Position numbers and translations under genes: made by a program. The notes beneath the pieces were generated by a model that was not told where the DNA came from, ran no database searches, and saw nothing but the letters and a program-made list of their open reading frames with translations. 64,000 bases of DNA from Streptomyces sp. ATexAB-D23 (GTDB lineage Bacteria; Actinomycetota; Actinomycetes; Streptomycetales; Streptomycetaceae). Position 1 is the stretch's first letter. The number at the start of each line of letters is the position of its first letter. The DNA lies in NCBI RefSeq assembly GCF_000373645.1, contig NZ_KB892012.1, forward strand, positions 62,195-126,194, given 5' to 3'. Shown one piece after another: positions 7,948-15,227 of this stretch.

Positions 7948-9225
7948 TCACACGCGTTCGAGGATGGCCGTGACGCCCTGGCCGCCCGCCGCGCAGATCG
8001 AGATCAGGCCCCGGCCCGGCGCGTCCCGCTCCGCGAGGAGCTTGGCCAGCGTGGCGACGATCCGGGCGCCCGTCGCGGCGAACGGGTGCCCGGTGGCGAG
8101 GGAGGACCCCGCCACGTTGAGCCGGTCCCGGTCGACGGGCGCGAGCCCCCGCTTCTCCCAGGCGGCCAGCGTGGCCAGCACCTGGGAGGCGAACGCCTCG
8201 TGGATCTCGAAGAGGTCGAAGTCCTCGATGCCGAGCCCGGCCCGCTCCAGCATCCGGGGCACCGCGTACGCGGGCGCCATCAGCAGCCCGTCCTCGCCGC
8301 CCACGTAGTCGACGGCGGCCGTCTCGTACAGGGACAGATACGCCTGCGGCTCCAGACCGTGCCGCTCGGCCCACTCCTCGCTCGCCAGCAGCACGGTCGC
8401 GGCGCCGTCCGTGAGCGGGGTCGAATTGCCCGCGGTCATCGTCGCGTCCGGGTGGTCCATGCCGAACACCGGCTTCAGCGTGGCGAGTTTCTCCACGGTG
8501 GAGCCGGGGCGCAGGTTCTGGTCCCGGTCCAGGCCGAGGTACGGGACGACGAGGTCGTCCAGGAAGCCCCGCTCGTACGCGGCGGCGAGCCGCTGGTGAC
8601 TGGTGGCGGCGAGGAGGTCCTGATCGGCGCGGGCGACGTCCCACTGCCGGGCGGTGACCGCCGCGTGGTCGCCCATCGAGAGACCGGTGCGGGGCTCGGC
8701 GTTGCGCGGGATGTCGGGGACGAGGTGCCGGGGCCGTACGCCCGTGAGGGCCTTCGCCCGGCCGCCCGCCGACTTCGCCCGCCGGGCCGACAGCAGCAGC
8801 CTGCGCAGCTCGTCGTTGACGCCGAGCGGCGCGTCGCTCGTGGTGTCCGTACCGCCCGCGACGGCCGAGTCGATGGCCCCGAGCATGATCTTGTTGGCGG
8901 CGGCGATCACCGCCTGGAGGCCGGTGCCGCAGGCCTGCTGGACGTCGTACGCGGGGGTGCGCGGGTCGAGCCGCGAGCCGAGCACGGTCTCGCGGGCCAG
9001 GTTGAAGTCGCGGCTGTGCTTGAGCACCGCGCCCGCGGCGAACTCGCCGACCGTCTCCCCCTGGAGCCCGAACCGCTCGACGAGCCCGTCCAGCGCGGCG
9101 GTCAGCATCTGCTGGTTGGACGCCTGTGCGTACGGCCCGTCGGAGCGGGCGAAGGGGATGCGGCTGCCGCCGATGACCGCGACCCGGCGGGGCTGCGGGA
9201 GTGCGAGGGGGATCAACTCGACCAA
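7948..9225 (-). CDS. fadA2: acetyl-CoA C-acetyltransferase (FadA2-type thiolase)
   Basis: 425 residues. It has the RIPFARSDG N-terminus, a nucleophilic Cys in QQACGTGLQA (near residue 92), the NSTPLTDGA segment, the His of EIHEAFASQV and the C-terminal CAAGGQGVTAILERV with the second active-site Cys. The overall pattern is that of mycobacterial FadA2. It cleaves or forms 3-ketoacyl-CoA. The start is uncertain: the TTG at 9225 has only a distant AGGAG, and a 12-bp direct repeat (GAGTTGGTCGAG) lies just upstream. It is transcribed divergently from fabG4; the shared promoter carries three alternating half-sites (9252-9273), so both are probably co-regulated. Confidence 0.9.
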   Translation of the reverse strand: MVELIPLALPQPRRVAVIGGSRIPFARSDGPYAQASNQQMLTAALDGLVERFGLQGETVGEFAAGAVLKHSRDFNLARETVLGSRLDPRTPAYDVQQACGTGLQAVIAAANKIMLGAIDSAVAGGTDTTSDAPLGVNDELRRLLLSARRAKSAGGRAKALTGVRPRHLVPDIPRNAEPRTGLSMGDHAAVTARQWDVARADQDLLAATSHQRLAAAYERGFLDDLVVPYLGLDRDQNLRPGSTVEKLATLKPVFGMDHPDATMTAGNSTPLTDGAATVLLASEEWAERHGLEPQAYLSLYETAAVDYVGGEDGLLMAPAYAVPRMLERAGLGIEDFDLFEIHEAFASQVLATLAAWEKRGLAPVDRDRLNVAGSSLATGHPFAATGARIVATLAKLLAERDAPGRGLISICAAGGQGVTAILERV

Positions 9226-9251
9226 CTCATCTCGACCAACTCCTGACTCTT

Positions 9252-9273
9252 GAGTAACCTTACTCTGGAGTAA
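9252..9273. promoter_or_regulatory. triple half-site operator GAGTAA-CC-TTACTC-TG-GAGTAA
   Basis: Two perfect 14-bp palindromes share the central TTACTC, so three half-sites alternate in orientation every 8 bp. It lies in the 76-bp region between the thiolase and fabG4 starts. A closely related site (12270-12283) precedes the tetR gene, which points to that TetR as the binder. Confidence 0.75.
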
Positions 9274-9301
9274 ATCTACGACCGAGCAGGGAGTCTGGAC
9301 A

Positions 9302-10621
9302 ATGGCCGACCGCTATCTGCACCTGACCGGCACGGCACCCGGCAAGTTCCTCACCCGGAAGCTCGGCCTCCCCCAGCCCGCGCGACTGCGCCGCTGGACC
9401 CCGGAGACCCCGGCGCTCACCGGCCCGGTCCTCCACCTCACCGCCGGGCAGTCCGCCGTCACCCGGGAGCTTGCCGCGGTCCTCGCCGCGACCGGCCTGG
9501 AGGTCGCCGCGCGCGCCGACCGGCCGGCCGCGCTCGTGCTGGACGCGACGGCCGTCGACACCGCCGCCGGGCTCGCCGCCGTCCACGCGGCCCTGCACCC
9601 GGTCGTGCGCTCGCTCGCCCCGGGCGGCCGGGTCGTCGTCCTCGGGGTGCGGCCGTCCCCGGACGACCACCACCAGGCCGCCGCCCAGCAGGCGCTTGAG
9701 GGGTTCGTGCGCTCCCTCGGCAAGGAGATCGGCAGGGGCGCAACCGTACAGCTGGTGCGCATCGCCCCCGGAGCCGTCGCCGCCGCCGGCTCCACGCTGC
9801 GCTTCCTGCTCTCGCCCCGGTCCGCGTACATCAGCGGCCAGGTCATCGAGGTCACCGACACCGCCCCCGACCCGGTCGCCGACTGGGCCGCACCGCTGGC
9901 CGGCCGCACCGCCCTGGTCACCGGCGCGGCCCGGGGCATCGGCGCCTCCGTCGCCTCGGTCCTGGCCCGCGACGGCGCCCGGGTCATCTGCCTGGACATC
10001 CCGCAGGCCCAGGAGGACCTGGTGCGCACCGCCGACCGCCTCGGCGCCACCGCGCTCCCGCTGGACATCACGGCCGACGACGCGGCCGAACGCATCGCGG
10101 CCGCCGCCCCCGACGGGCTCGACATCCTCGTCCACAACGCCGGCATCACCCGCGACCGACGGCTCGCCAACATGCCCGCCGAGCGCTGGGCCTCGGTCAT
10201 CGACGTCAACCTCGACAGTGTCCTGCGCACCACCGACGCCCTGCTGAAGGCCGGCACGGTCAACCGGGGCGGCCGGATCGTCGCCACCGCCTCCATCGCG
10301 GGCATCGCCGGCAACAACGGCCAGACCAACTACGCGGCCAGCAAGGCCGGCATCATCGGCCTCGTCCGCTCCCTGGCCCCGCGCGCCGCCGCAGACCACG
10401 GCGTCACGGTCAACGCGGTCGCCCCCGGCTTCATCGAGACGAAGATGACCGCGGCCGTCCCCCTCTTCATCCGTGAGGCGGGCCGCCGCATGAACTCCCT
10501 GGCGCAGGGCGGCCTCCCGGTCGACGTCGCCGAGACCACCGCCTGGTTCGCCCAGCCCGCGTCGGCGGCCGTCAACGGCCAGGTCGTCCGGGTCTGCGGC
10601 CAGAGCCTGCTGGGGGCGTGA
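9302..10621 (+). CDS. fabG4: 3-oxoacyl-ACP/CoA reductase (FabG4-type, long form)
   Basis: 439 residues, about 190 longer than classical FabG. The N-terminal half (to about residue 195) is a degenerate Rossmann domain. The second half is a full SDR domain: TGAARGIG near residue 208, HNAGITRDR, a Ser in TASIAGIAG and YAASKAG. This two-domain layout is that of mycobacterial FabG4, an NADH-dependent 3-ketoacyl-CoA reductase. GGGAG eight bases before the ATG supports the start. Its stop is four bases before the GTG of the MaoC dehydratase gene, so the two are co-translated. The adjacent FadA2 and HtdX reproduce the mycobacterial Rv0241c-Rv0243 gene set. Confidence 0.9.
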   Translation: MADRYLHLTGTAPGKFLTRKLGLPQPARLRRWTPETPALTGPVLHLTAGQSAVTRELAAVLAATGLEVAARADRPAALVLDATAVDTAAGLAAVHAALHPVVRSLAPGGRVVVLGVRPSPDDHHQAAAQQALEGFVRSLGKEIGRGATVQLVRIAPGAVAAAGSTLRFLLSPRSAYISGQVIEVTDTAPDPVADWAAPLAGRTALVTGAARGIGASVASVLARDGARVICLDIPQAQEDLVRTADRLGATALPLDITADDAAERIAAAAPDGLDILVHNAGITRDRRLANMPAERWASVIDVNLDSVLRTTDALLKAGTVNRGGRIVATASIAGIAGNNGQTNYAASKAGIIGLVRSLAPRAAADHGVTVNAVAPGFIETKMTAAVPLFIREAGRRMNSLAQGGLPVDVAETTAWFAQPASAAVNGQVVRVCGQSLLGA

Positions 10622-10625
10622 CCCC

Positions 10626-11447
10626 GTGCCGAGCCTGACCCTCTCGCTGGCCCGGGGCGCCGCCACCTCCCCGTTCAAAAGGGCCGGACGGCCGGGCGCC
10701 GCCCTCCCCGCCGACCGCCTCCACCTGCCGGCCGCCCCCGTCGCACCCGGCCCGCTGGCCGCGTACCGGACGATCTGCGGCTTCCCGGCGGCCGGCCCGC
10801 TGCCGGTCACCTACCCGCACGTCCTGGCGTTCCCGCTCGCCATGCGGCTGATGACCCGGCGCGACTTCCCGCTCCCGGTCACCGGCCTCGTCCACACCTG
10901 GATCGAGATCACCGCCCACCGCACCCTCCACCCGGAGGACCGGCTCGAACTCACGGTGTACGCGCAGGAGTTGGCCCCACACCGACGCGGCACGGAGGTC
11001 ACGGTGGTGACCGAGGCGCGCGTCCGTGGCGAGCTGGTCTGGGAGTCCCGCAGCGGCTACCTCTCCCGCCACGCGACGGCCGGCGACCGGCCCGCACCCC
11101 AGCCCCCGGCCCCCGGACTCCCCGCCGTCACCGAGTGGCGGCTGCCCGCGAACCTCGGCCGGCGCTACGGCGCCGCCTCCGGCGACCGCAACCCGATCCA
11201 CCTCTACCCGCTCACCGCCCGGCTGTTCGGCTTCCCCCGGGCCATCGCCCACGGCATGTGGACCGTCGCCCGCTGCCTGGCCGAAGCACCCGAACCGGCC
11301 CTGCTCCGCACGGTACGGGCCGACTTCCGCGCCCCCGTCCTGCTGCCCGGCACGGTCACCTACGCCACGGACGGCACGGCGTTCCAACTGCGCGGCGGCG
11401 GGGACGGCGAGCGCGTCCACCTCACGGGGACGGCCGGCACCGGCTAG
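10626..11447 (+). CDS. htdX: MaoC family (R)-3-hydroxyacyl dehydratase (HtdX-type)
   Basis: 273 residues in two hot-dog domains: an N-terminal half with PVTYPHVLAFPLAM and a C-terminal half with the hydratase-2 motif. That motif is seen as YGAASGDRNPIHLYPLTA followed by GFPRAIAHGMW, giving the catalytic Asp and His. The enzyme reversibly dehydrates (R)-3-hydroxyacyl-CoA or ACP, the step after FabG4. The GTG start lies four bases past the fabG4 stop. The gene ends just before two very large hairpins that separate it from the convergent tetR. Confidence 0.9.
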   Translation: MPSLTLSLARGAATSPFKRAGRPGAALPADRLHLPAAPVAPGPLAAYRTICGFPAAGPLPVTYPHVLAFPLAMRLMTRRDFPLPVTGLVHTWIEITAHRTLHPEDRLELTVYAQELAPHRRGTEVTVVTEARVRGELVWESRSGYLSRHATAGDRPAPQPPAPGLPAVTEWRLPANLGRRYGAASGDRNPIHLYPLTARLFGFPRAIAHGMWTVARCLAEAPEPALLRTVRADFRAPVLLPGTVTYATDGTAFQLRGGGDGERVHLTGTAGTG

Positions 11448-11459
11448 TGCCTGTCCGGC

Positions 11460-11528
11460 CACCTGGGGCCTGTCTTCGAACTGCCGTCTGCCGGGCGACG
11501 ACGGCAGTTCGAAGACAGGCCCCAGGTG
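11460..11528. repeat. perfect 29-bp inverted repeat (hairpin 1)
   Basis: Arms 11460-11488 and 11500-11528 are perfect complements around an 11-base loop. The outer part begins CACCTGGGGCCTGTC. It lies between the convergent htdX and tetR genes and shares AGGTG with the next hairpin. It may act as a terminator, but the length and the GGCCTGTC ends suggest an insertion-element relic. Confidence 0.85.
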
Positions 11529-11594
11529 TATCGCCCTGTCCGGCGGATCTTCGCGGAGGCCCCGCGAAGATCCGCCGGACAGGGCGATACACCT
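11524..11594. terminator. perfect 33-bp inverted repeat (hairpin 2), bidirectional terminator or MITE relic
   Basis: Arms 11524-11556 and 11562-11594 are perfectly complementary with a 5-base loop. The right arm overlaps the TAG stop of tetR (11593-11595). The inner arm sequence, from CCTGTCCGGCGG through ATCTTCGCGG, is the same 22 bases found at the right end of the insertion at 46716-46877. Such a stem between convergent genes should stop transcription from both sides. Confidence 0.8.
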
Positions 11595-12243
11595 AGACGC
11601 CCTCCGCCGGCAGCTGCCAGGGCCGCCCGTTCATCAGGTTCTCCAGCCCCGCCCAGGCGAAGTTCATCAAGGTGGCCGCCGCCTCCCTGGCCGAGACGCC
11701 CGGGGTCTCGTTGGCCCAGCCGGCCAGCGCCTCCGCCGCGCCCACCAGCGCCTGCGCGAGGCCCGCCACGTCCCGGTCCGGGAGCGCCGGGTCGTGGTGC
11801 GCCTCACGGGCGGCGGCCCCGATCAGGCCCGTCACGAAGGCGACGATCTCCTCGCGCATGACGTTGACCTCGGTGGCGAACGGCTCCCCGTGCGTCCGCG
11901 CCTGCCGGTACAACACCGCCCAGCCGTCCGGGTTCTCCGCGGTGTGCGTGAAGAACGCCCGCAGCCCGGCCCAGAGTTGCCGGTCGGCCGGCAGCCCCGG
12001 CTCGACGCCCGCCTGGACCGCGGCGAGCAGCGCCTGCGCCTCGCGCCGGATGCACGCGGTGAACAGCTCGTCCTTGGAGTTCAGATACAGGTAGACCAGC
12101 GGTTTGGACACCCCGGCCAGCTCGGCGATCTCGTCCATCGAGGCGGCCCGGTACCCCCGCTGCCCGAACGTCTGCACCGCGGCGTCCATCATCTGCCGCT
12201 CACGCACCGCACGCGGCATCCGCTTGTTCCTCACAGCACCCAC
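11593..12243 (-). CDS. TetR family transcriptional regulator
   Basis: 216 residues from the GTG at 12243, chosen because GGAGG lies eight bases upstream; a longer frame exists but lacks a ribosome site. The N-terminal HTH is typical: ERQMMDAAVQTFGQRGYRAA, then MDEIAELAGVSKPLVYLYLN and KDELF. The C-terminal ligand domain is all helix. Its promoter carries CTACTC-CC-GGGTAA (12270-12283), 11/14 identical to the palindrome in the fadA2/fabG4 promoter. I infer autoregulation and repression of the thiolase-reductase-hydratase set, probably relieved by an acyl-CoA. Confidence 0.9.
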   Translation of the reverse strand: MGAVRNKRMPRAVRERQMMDAAVQTFGQRGYRAASMDEIAELAGVSKPLVYLYLNSKDELFTACIRREAQALLAAVQAGVEPGLPADRQLWAGLRAFFTHTAENPDGWAVLYRQARTHGEPFATEVNVMREEIVAFVTGLIGAAAREAHHDPALPDRDVAGLAQALVGAAEALAGWANETPGVSAREAAATLMNFAWAGLENLMNGRPWQLPAEGV

Positions 12244-12269
12244 GTCGACTTCCTCCCTCCCCCGCAGCA

Positions 12270-12283
12270 CTACTCCCGGGTAA
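12270..12283. promoter_or_regulatory. putative TetR autoregulatory operator
   Basis: CTACTC-CC-GGGTAA, 27 bases upstream of the tetR start. It matches TTACTC-TG-GAGTAA at 9260-9273 with three differences over 14 bases. Confidence 0.6.
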
Positions 12284-12333
12284 GGGTACGGGGCCGCGCC
12301 CCGGCCCCGCCGTACCGAGCGCGGAACGCACGA

Positions 12334-12364
12334 GGGCCCCTCCTCCGCGAGGGAGAAGGGGCCC
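12334..12364 (-). terminator. hairpin terminator of the symporter gene
   Basis: GGGCCCCT (12334-12341) pairs with AGGGGCCC (12357-12364), extended inward by CTCC/GGAG. It is located 28 bases past the stop of the minus-strand symporter gene. Confidence 0.7.
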
Positions 12365-12391
12365 ACAGGCGCGAGGGTCGGTCCGGGGCGG

Positions 12392-13735
12392 TCAGGCCGC
12401 GACCGGCACGCGCTCCGGCTCGGAGTCGCGCACGTCGGCGTCATCGACCGGGGAGGCCGAGGCCGAGTTGTACGCGTCGTGGTCGAGGATCTTCTCGCGC
12501 GCCGAGACGATCACCGGGACGAGCGCCTGGCCCGCGACGTTCGTCGCGGTCCGCATCATGTCCAGGATCGGGTCGATGGCCATCAGCAGGCCGACGCCCT
12601 CCAGCGGGAGGCCCAGGGTCGACAGGGTCAGCGTCAGCATGACCGTCGCGCCGGTCAGACCGGCGGTGGCCGCCGAACCGATGACCGAGACGAACGCGAT
12701 CAGGATGTAGTCACCGATGCCCAGCTGCACGTCGAAGATCTGCGCGATGAAGATCGCGGCGAGCGCCGGGTAGATCGCGGCGCAGCCGTCCATCTTGGTG
12801 GTGGCGCCGAACGGGACGGAGAAGGAGGCGTACTCCTTCGGGACGCCGAGGCGCTCGGTGACCTTCTGGGTGACCGGCATGGTGCCGACCGAGGAGCGCG
12901 AGACGAAGCCCAGCTGGATCGCGGGCCAGGCGCCCTTGAAGAACTGGAGCGGGCTGACCTTGGCGACGGTGGCGAGCAGCAGCGGGTAGACGCCGAACAT
13001 CACCAGGGCGCAGCCGATGTAGACGTCGGCGGTGAACGTGGCGTACTTGCCGATGAGGTCCCAGCCGTAGTCGGCGATGGCGTAGCCGATGAGGCCGATG
13101 GTGCCGATGGGGGCGAGGCGGATGACCCACCACAGGGCCTTCTGGAGGAGTTCCAGGACGGCTTCGCTGAGGGTGAGGATCGGCTGGGCCTTCTCGCCGA
13201 GCTTGAGGGCGGCGATGCCGGCGACGGCGGCCATGAAGACGATCTGGAGGACGTTCAGCTCGGTGAACGGCGTGATGACGTTGTCCGGGATGATGCCGGT
13301 CAGGAAGTCGAGCCAGGAGCCGGCGTGTTCCGGGGCCTTGCCGTCCTTCGGGGTGAGGCCGGTGCCGGAGCCCGGGTTGGTGATCAGGCCGATGGCGAGG
13401 CCGATGGCGACGGCGATCAGCGAGGTGATCATGAACCAGAGCAGGGTGCGGGTGGCCAGCCTGGCGGCGTTGTTGACCTTGCGCAGGTTGGTGATCGACA
13501 CCAGGATCGCGAAGAAGACGAGGGGCGCGACGGCCAGCTTCAGCAGCTGTACGAAGATGTGGCCGACCTTGTCGAGCGTGGTGTAGAGCCAGTCGATGTC
13601 CTGGCTGCGGGCGAGCCAGCCGAGGAGGACACCGAGGACCAGACCGGCGACGATCTGGGCCCAGAACGGGACCTTGGGTATACGGAAGCCGGAGCCTGCG
13701 GGCTTCTCGGTGGTGGACGCGGGGTTCGCGGACAC
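12392..13735 (-). CDS. dicarboxylate/amino acid:cation symporter (DAACS/GltP family)
   Basis: 447 residues from the GTG at 13735 (GGAG seven bases upstream; an ATG at 13759 is less well placed). Eight or so membrane segments and the family sequences are present: SRSSVGTMPVT (serine-rich hairpin), FGATTKMDGCAAIYPALAA and IGSAATAGLTGATVML. The family carries glutamate, C4-dicarboxylates or, in the TcyP branch, cystine, driven by H+ or Na+. A 35-residue Cys-rich leader peptide gene precedes it, as is common for sulfur genes in streptomycetes. I therefore favour cystine as substrate, though only weakly. A terminator follows. Confidence 0.88.
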   Translation of the reverse strand: MSANPASTTEKPAGSGFRIPKVPFWAQIVAGLVLGVLLGWLARSQDIDWLYTTLDKVGHIFVQLLKLAVAPLVFFAILVSITNLRKVNNAARLATRTLLWFMITSLIAVAIGLAIGLITNPGSGTGLTPKDGKAPEHAGSWLDFLTGIIPDNVITPFTELNVLQIVFMAAVAGIAALKLGEKAQPILTLSEAVLELLQKALWWVIRLAPIGTIGLIGYAIADYGWDLIGKYATFTADVYIGCALVMFGVYPLLLATVAKVSPLQFFKGAWPAIQLGFVSRSSVGTMPVTQKVTERLGVPKEYASFSVPFGATTKMDGCAAIYPALAAIFIAQIFDVQLGIGDYILIAFVSVIGSAATAGLTGATVMLTLTLSTLGLPLEGVGLLMAIDPILDMMRTATNVAGQALVPVIVSAREKILDHDAYNSASASPVDDADVRDSEPERVPVAA

Positions 13736-13841
13736 GGACACACTCCAGATGTGACGCATCGGGACGCACGGGGACGGTGTGCGGAGGGGGACGGGGGTGC
13801 GGCGCCCGCGTCAGGGGCGGCGCCGCTGCATGATGCCGGTT

Positions 13842-13949
13842 TCAGACGTTGCGGCAACAGACCGCGGACATACAGCGGCAGAGGTCGACATGAAGGCGCT
13901 CCACGAGCGGGATGCTCGTGGCAGAACGGAGGCGCACAGCTGTCTTCAT
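13842..13949 (-). CDS. Cys-rich leader peptide upstream of the symporter (35 aa)
   Basis: Minus-strand frame of 35 codons starting MKTAVRLRSATSIPLVERLH and ending VDLCRCMSAVCCRNV, with four cysteines in the last 12 residues (CRC, CC). The HVDLCR...SAVC pattern is that of the short leader peptides widely annotated in Streptomyces before sulfur-related genes. There is no ribosome site. The predicted -10 (13957-13962) would start the mRNA at or next to the ATG, so it should be leaderless. About 107 bases separate its stop from the symporter start. Ribosome stalling on Cys codons could control the downstream gene. Confidence 0.65.
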   Translation of the reverse strand: MKTAVRLRSATSIPLVERLHVDLCRCMSAVCCRNV

Positions 13950-13956
13950 GGCGAAC

Positions 13957-13988
13957 ACGTTAACACTTGAACTTTGAGAACCTCAAAG
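13957..13988 (-). promoter_or_regulatory. promoter with overlapping operator (CTTTGAG-AAC-CTCAAAG)
   Basis: Reading the minus strand: -35 TTGAGG (13981-13986), 18 bases, -10 TAACGT (13957-13962), then the leader-peptide ATG at 13949. A perfect 7-bp-arm palindrome at 13972-13988 covers the -35 region, so a repressor binding there would block initiation. Confidence 0.6.
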
Positions 13989-14065
13989 GTCTTCTTTGGT
14001 ACGGAACAGCGCCCCGGCAGCCCTTCGGGGACGGCCCGGAATCCCCAACTCCGCCTGAAGGAACG

Positions 14066-14106
14066 AAAAACCCCAGTACGGGAGCGAGTGCTCCCGCGCT
14101 GGGGTT
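14066..14106 (-). terminator. intrinsic terminator after the DUF4229 gene
   Basis: AACCCCAG (14069-14076) pairs with CTGGGGTT (14099-14106) and the inner CGGGAGC pairs with GCTCCCG. On the minus strand the stem runs into TTTTTCG, a classical T-tract terminator. Confidence 0.85.
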
Positions 14107-14172
14107 CGACGGAGGAAGAGGGGGACTGTGAGGAAGCTTACGTTCCCCTTACAGCCTTCCCTGCGGCCCTTC

Positions 14173-14469
14173 TCACTGCGTGACGCCGTCCTCGCGCGTG
14201 CGGTTGGCCTCCAGGCGGGCCTTGGCGCGGTCGACCGAGGAGACGATCTGCTGGGACATCTCGTCGCGCTGCTTGCGCAGCAGGACGTAGCTGAGCGGCG
14301 CGGACAGCACCAGGGCCAGCAGGATGACCCAGACGACGTTGGATCCCCCGGCACCGGACGGCACCAGCCCGAAGTTGACGGCGATGGCGGCGACGACGAA
14401 GCAGCCGACGAAGATGCTGAGACGCATCGCGGTGTACCGGATCGTTGCGCTCGGCTTGGCAGCGGACAC
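14173..14469 (-). CDS. DUF4229 domain membrane protein
   Basis: 98 residues from the GTG at 14469 (GAGAAGG six bases upstream). The IRYTAMRLSIFVGCFVVAA start gives a first membrane helix, followed by a second (NVVWVILLALVLSAPLSYVLL), then LRKQRDEMS and a charged tail. This matches actinobacterial DUF4229, a two-helix inner-membrane protein of unknown function. It is transcribed alone and followed by a T-tract terminator. Confidence 0.8.
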   Translation of the reverse strand: MSAAKPSATIRYTAMRLSIFVGCFVVAAIAVNFGLVPSGAGGSNVVWVILLALVLSAPLSYVLLRKQRDEMSQQIVSSVDRAKARLEANRTREDGVTQ

Positions 14470-14573
14470 AGCTGGCCTTCTCTCTACGTACGACAGTCCT
14501 GCCCGACCAGTGAAGCATGCCCCGCAATCGAGCGATTCGCAGGGCCGCATCCCGAGGCGGCCACAGGCCGTGA

Positions 14574-15098
14574 TCAGCCCAGCGGCAGCAGCATGATGAT
14601 GTCGTCGCGGTCGTCGCCCTCGGCCACCCGGATCGCGCCGGGCACCCGGCCGACCTCCTTGTATCCGCAGGCCGCGTAGAAGCGGTCGGCGCCCGTGCCG
14701 CCCCGGCAGGTGAGCCGGACGGCCTCGATGCCCTCGGTCGCGCGGGCCGCGTCGGCGGCGGCCGCCATCAGGTCGCGGCCGTAGCCGCGGCCCTGGTGGC
14801 GGGGGTGGACCATCACGGTGTACGCCCACAGCCAGTGGGCCATCAGCCGGTGCGTGTTGCGCGTGAGGAAGGCGGTGGCGGCGATGGTGCCGTCCTCGTC
14901 GTAGCCGACGAGGAGCCGGGTGCGGCCCTCGGCCATGGCGACGAGGTGCTTGACCAGCTCGGGCCGGACGTCGTCGGCCGTCACGGGCGGTACGAAGCCC
15001 ACGGCGCCGCCGGCGTTGGAGACATCGGCCCAGAGCGCGGCTATGCCGTCGCGCAGCGACCGGTCGAACTTCGGGTCCACCTCGAATGTAAGCGCCAT
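14574..15098 (-). CDS. GNAT family N-acetyltransferase
   Basis: 174 residues. The acetyl-CoA pyrophosphate loop appears as VHPRHQGRGYGRDLM near residue 97, preceded by the beta strand WLWAYTVMV and followed by YAACGYKEVGRVP, the usual C-terminal GNAT strand. It transfers an acetyl group from acetyl-CoA to an unknown amine. The ATG at 15098 has no strong ribosome site. It is a single-gene unit between DUF4229 and mqnE. Confidence 0.85.
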   Translation of the reverse strand: MALTFEVDPKFDRSLRDGIAALWADVSNAGGAVGFVPPVTADDVRPELVKHLVAMAEGRTRLLVGYDEDGTIAATAFLTRNTHRLMAHWLWAYTVMVHPRHQGRGYGRDLMAAAADAARATEGIEAVRLTCRGGTGADRFYAACGYKEVGRVPGAIRVAEGDDRDDIIMLLPLG

Positions 15099-15151
15099 AG
15101 AGGCAGATTAACTATTACTACCCGCCGGCTCAAACAGCGTCCGGAACGCGA

Positions 15152-15186
15152 GAAAGCTCCGGCCGGGGACGGTGGCCGGAGCTTTC
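15152..15186 (-). terminator. hairpin terminator after mqnE
   Basis: GAAAGCTCCGGCC (15152-15164) and its perfect complement (15174-15186) form a 13-bp stem with a 9-base loop, 42 bases past the mqnE stop. Confidence 0.8.
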
Positions 15187-15227
15187 GTACGTGCAGCGCG
15201 GCGCCGCGGGCGCGACGGCGCCGGGCC

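Noticed and set aside
5744..8308. 854-codon open frame on the plus strand
   Set aside because: Antisense to the acyl-CoA ligase and the start of the thiolase; repeated Gly/Asp/Gln strings and no domain.
13974..14183. 69-codon plus-strand frame beside the DUF4229 terminator
   Set aside because: It runs through the terminator stem and lacks a ribosome site.
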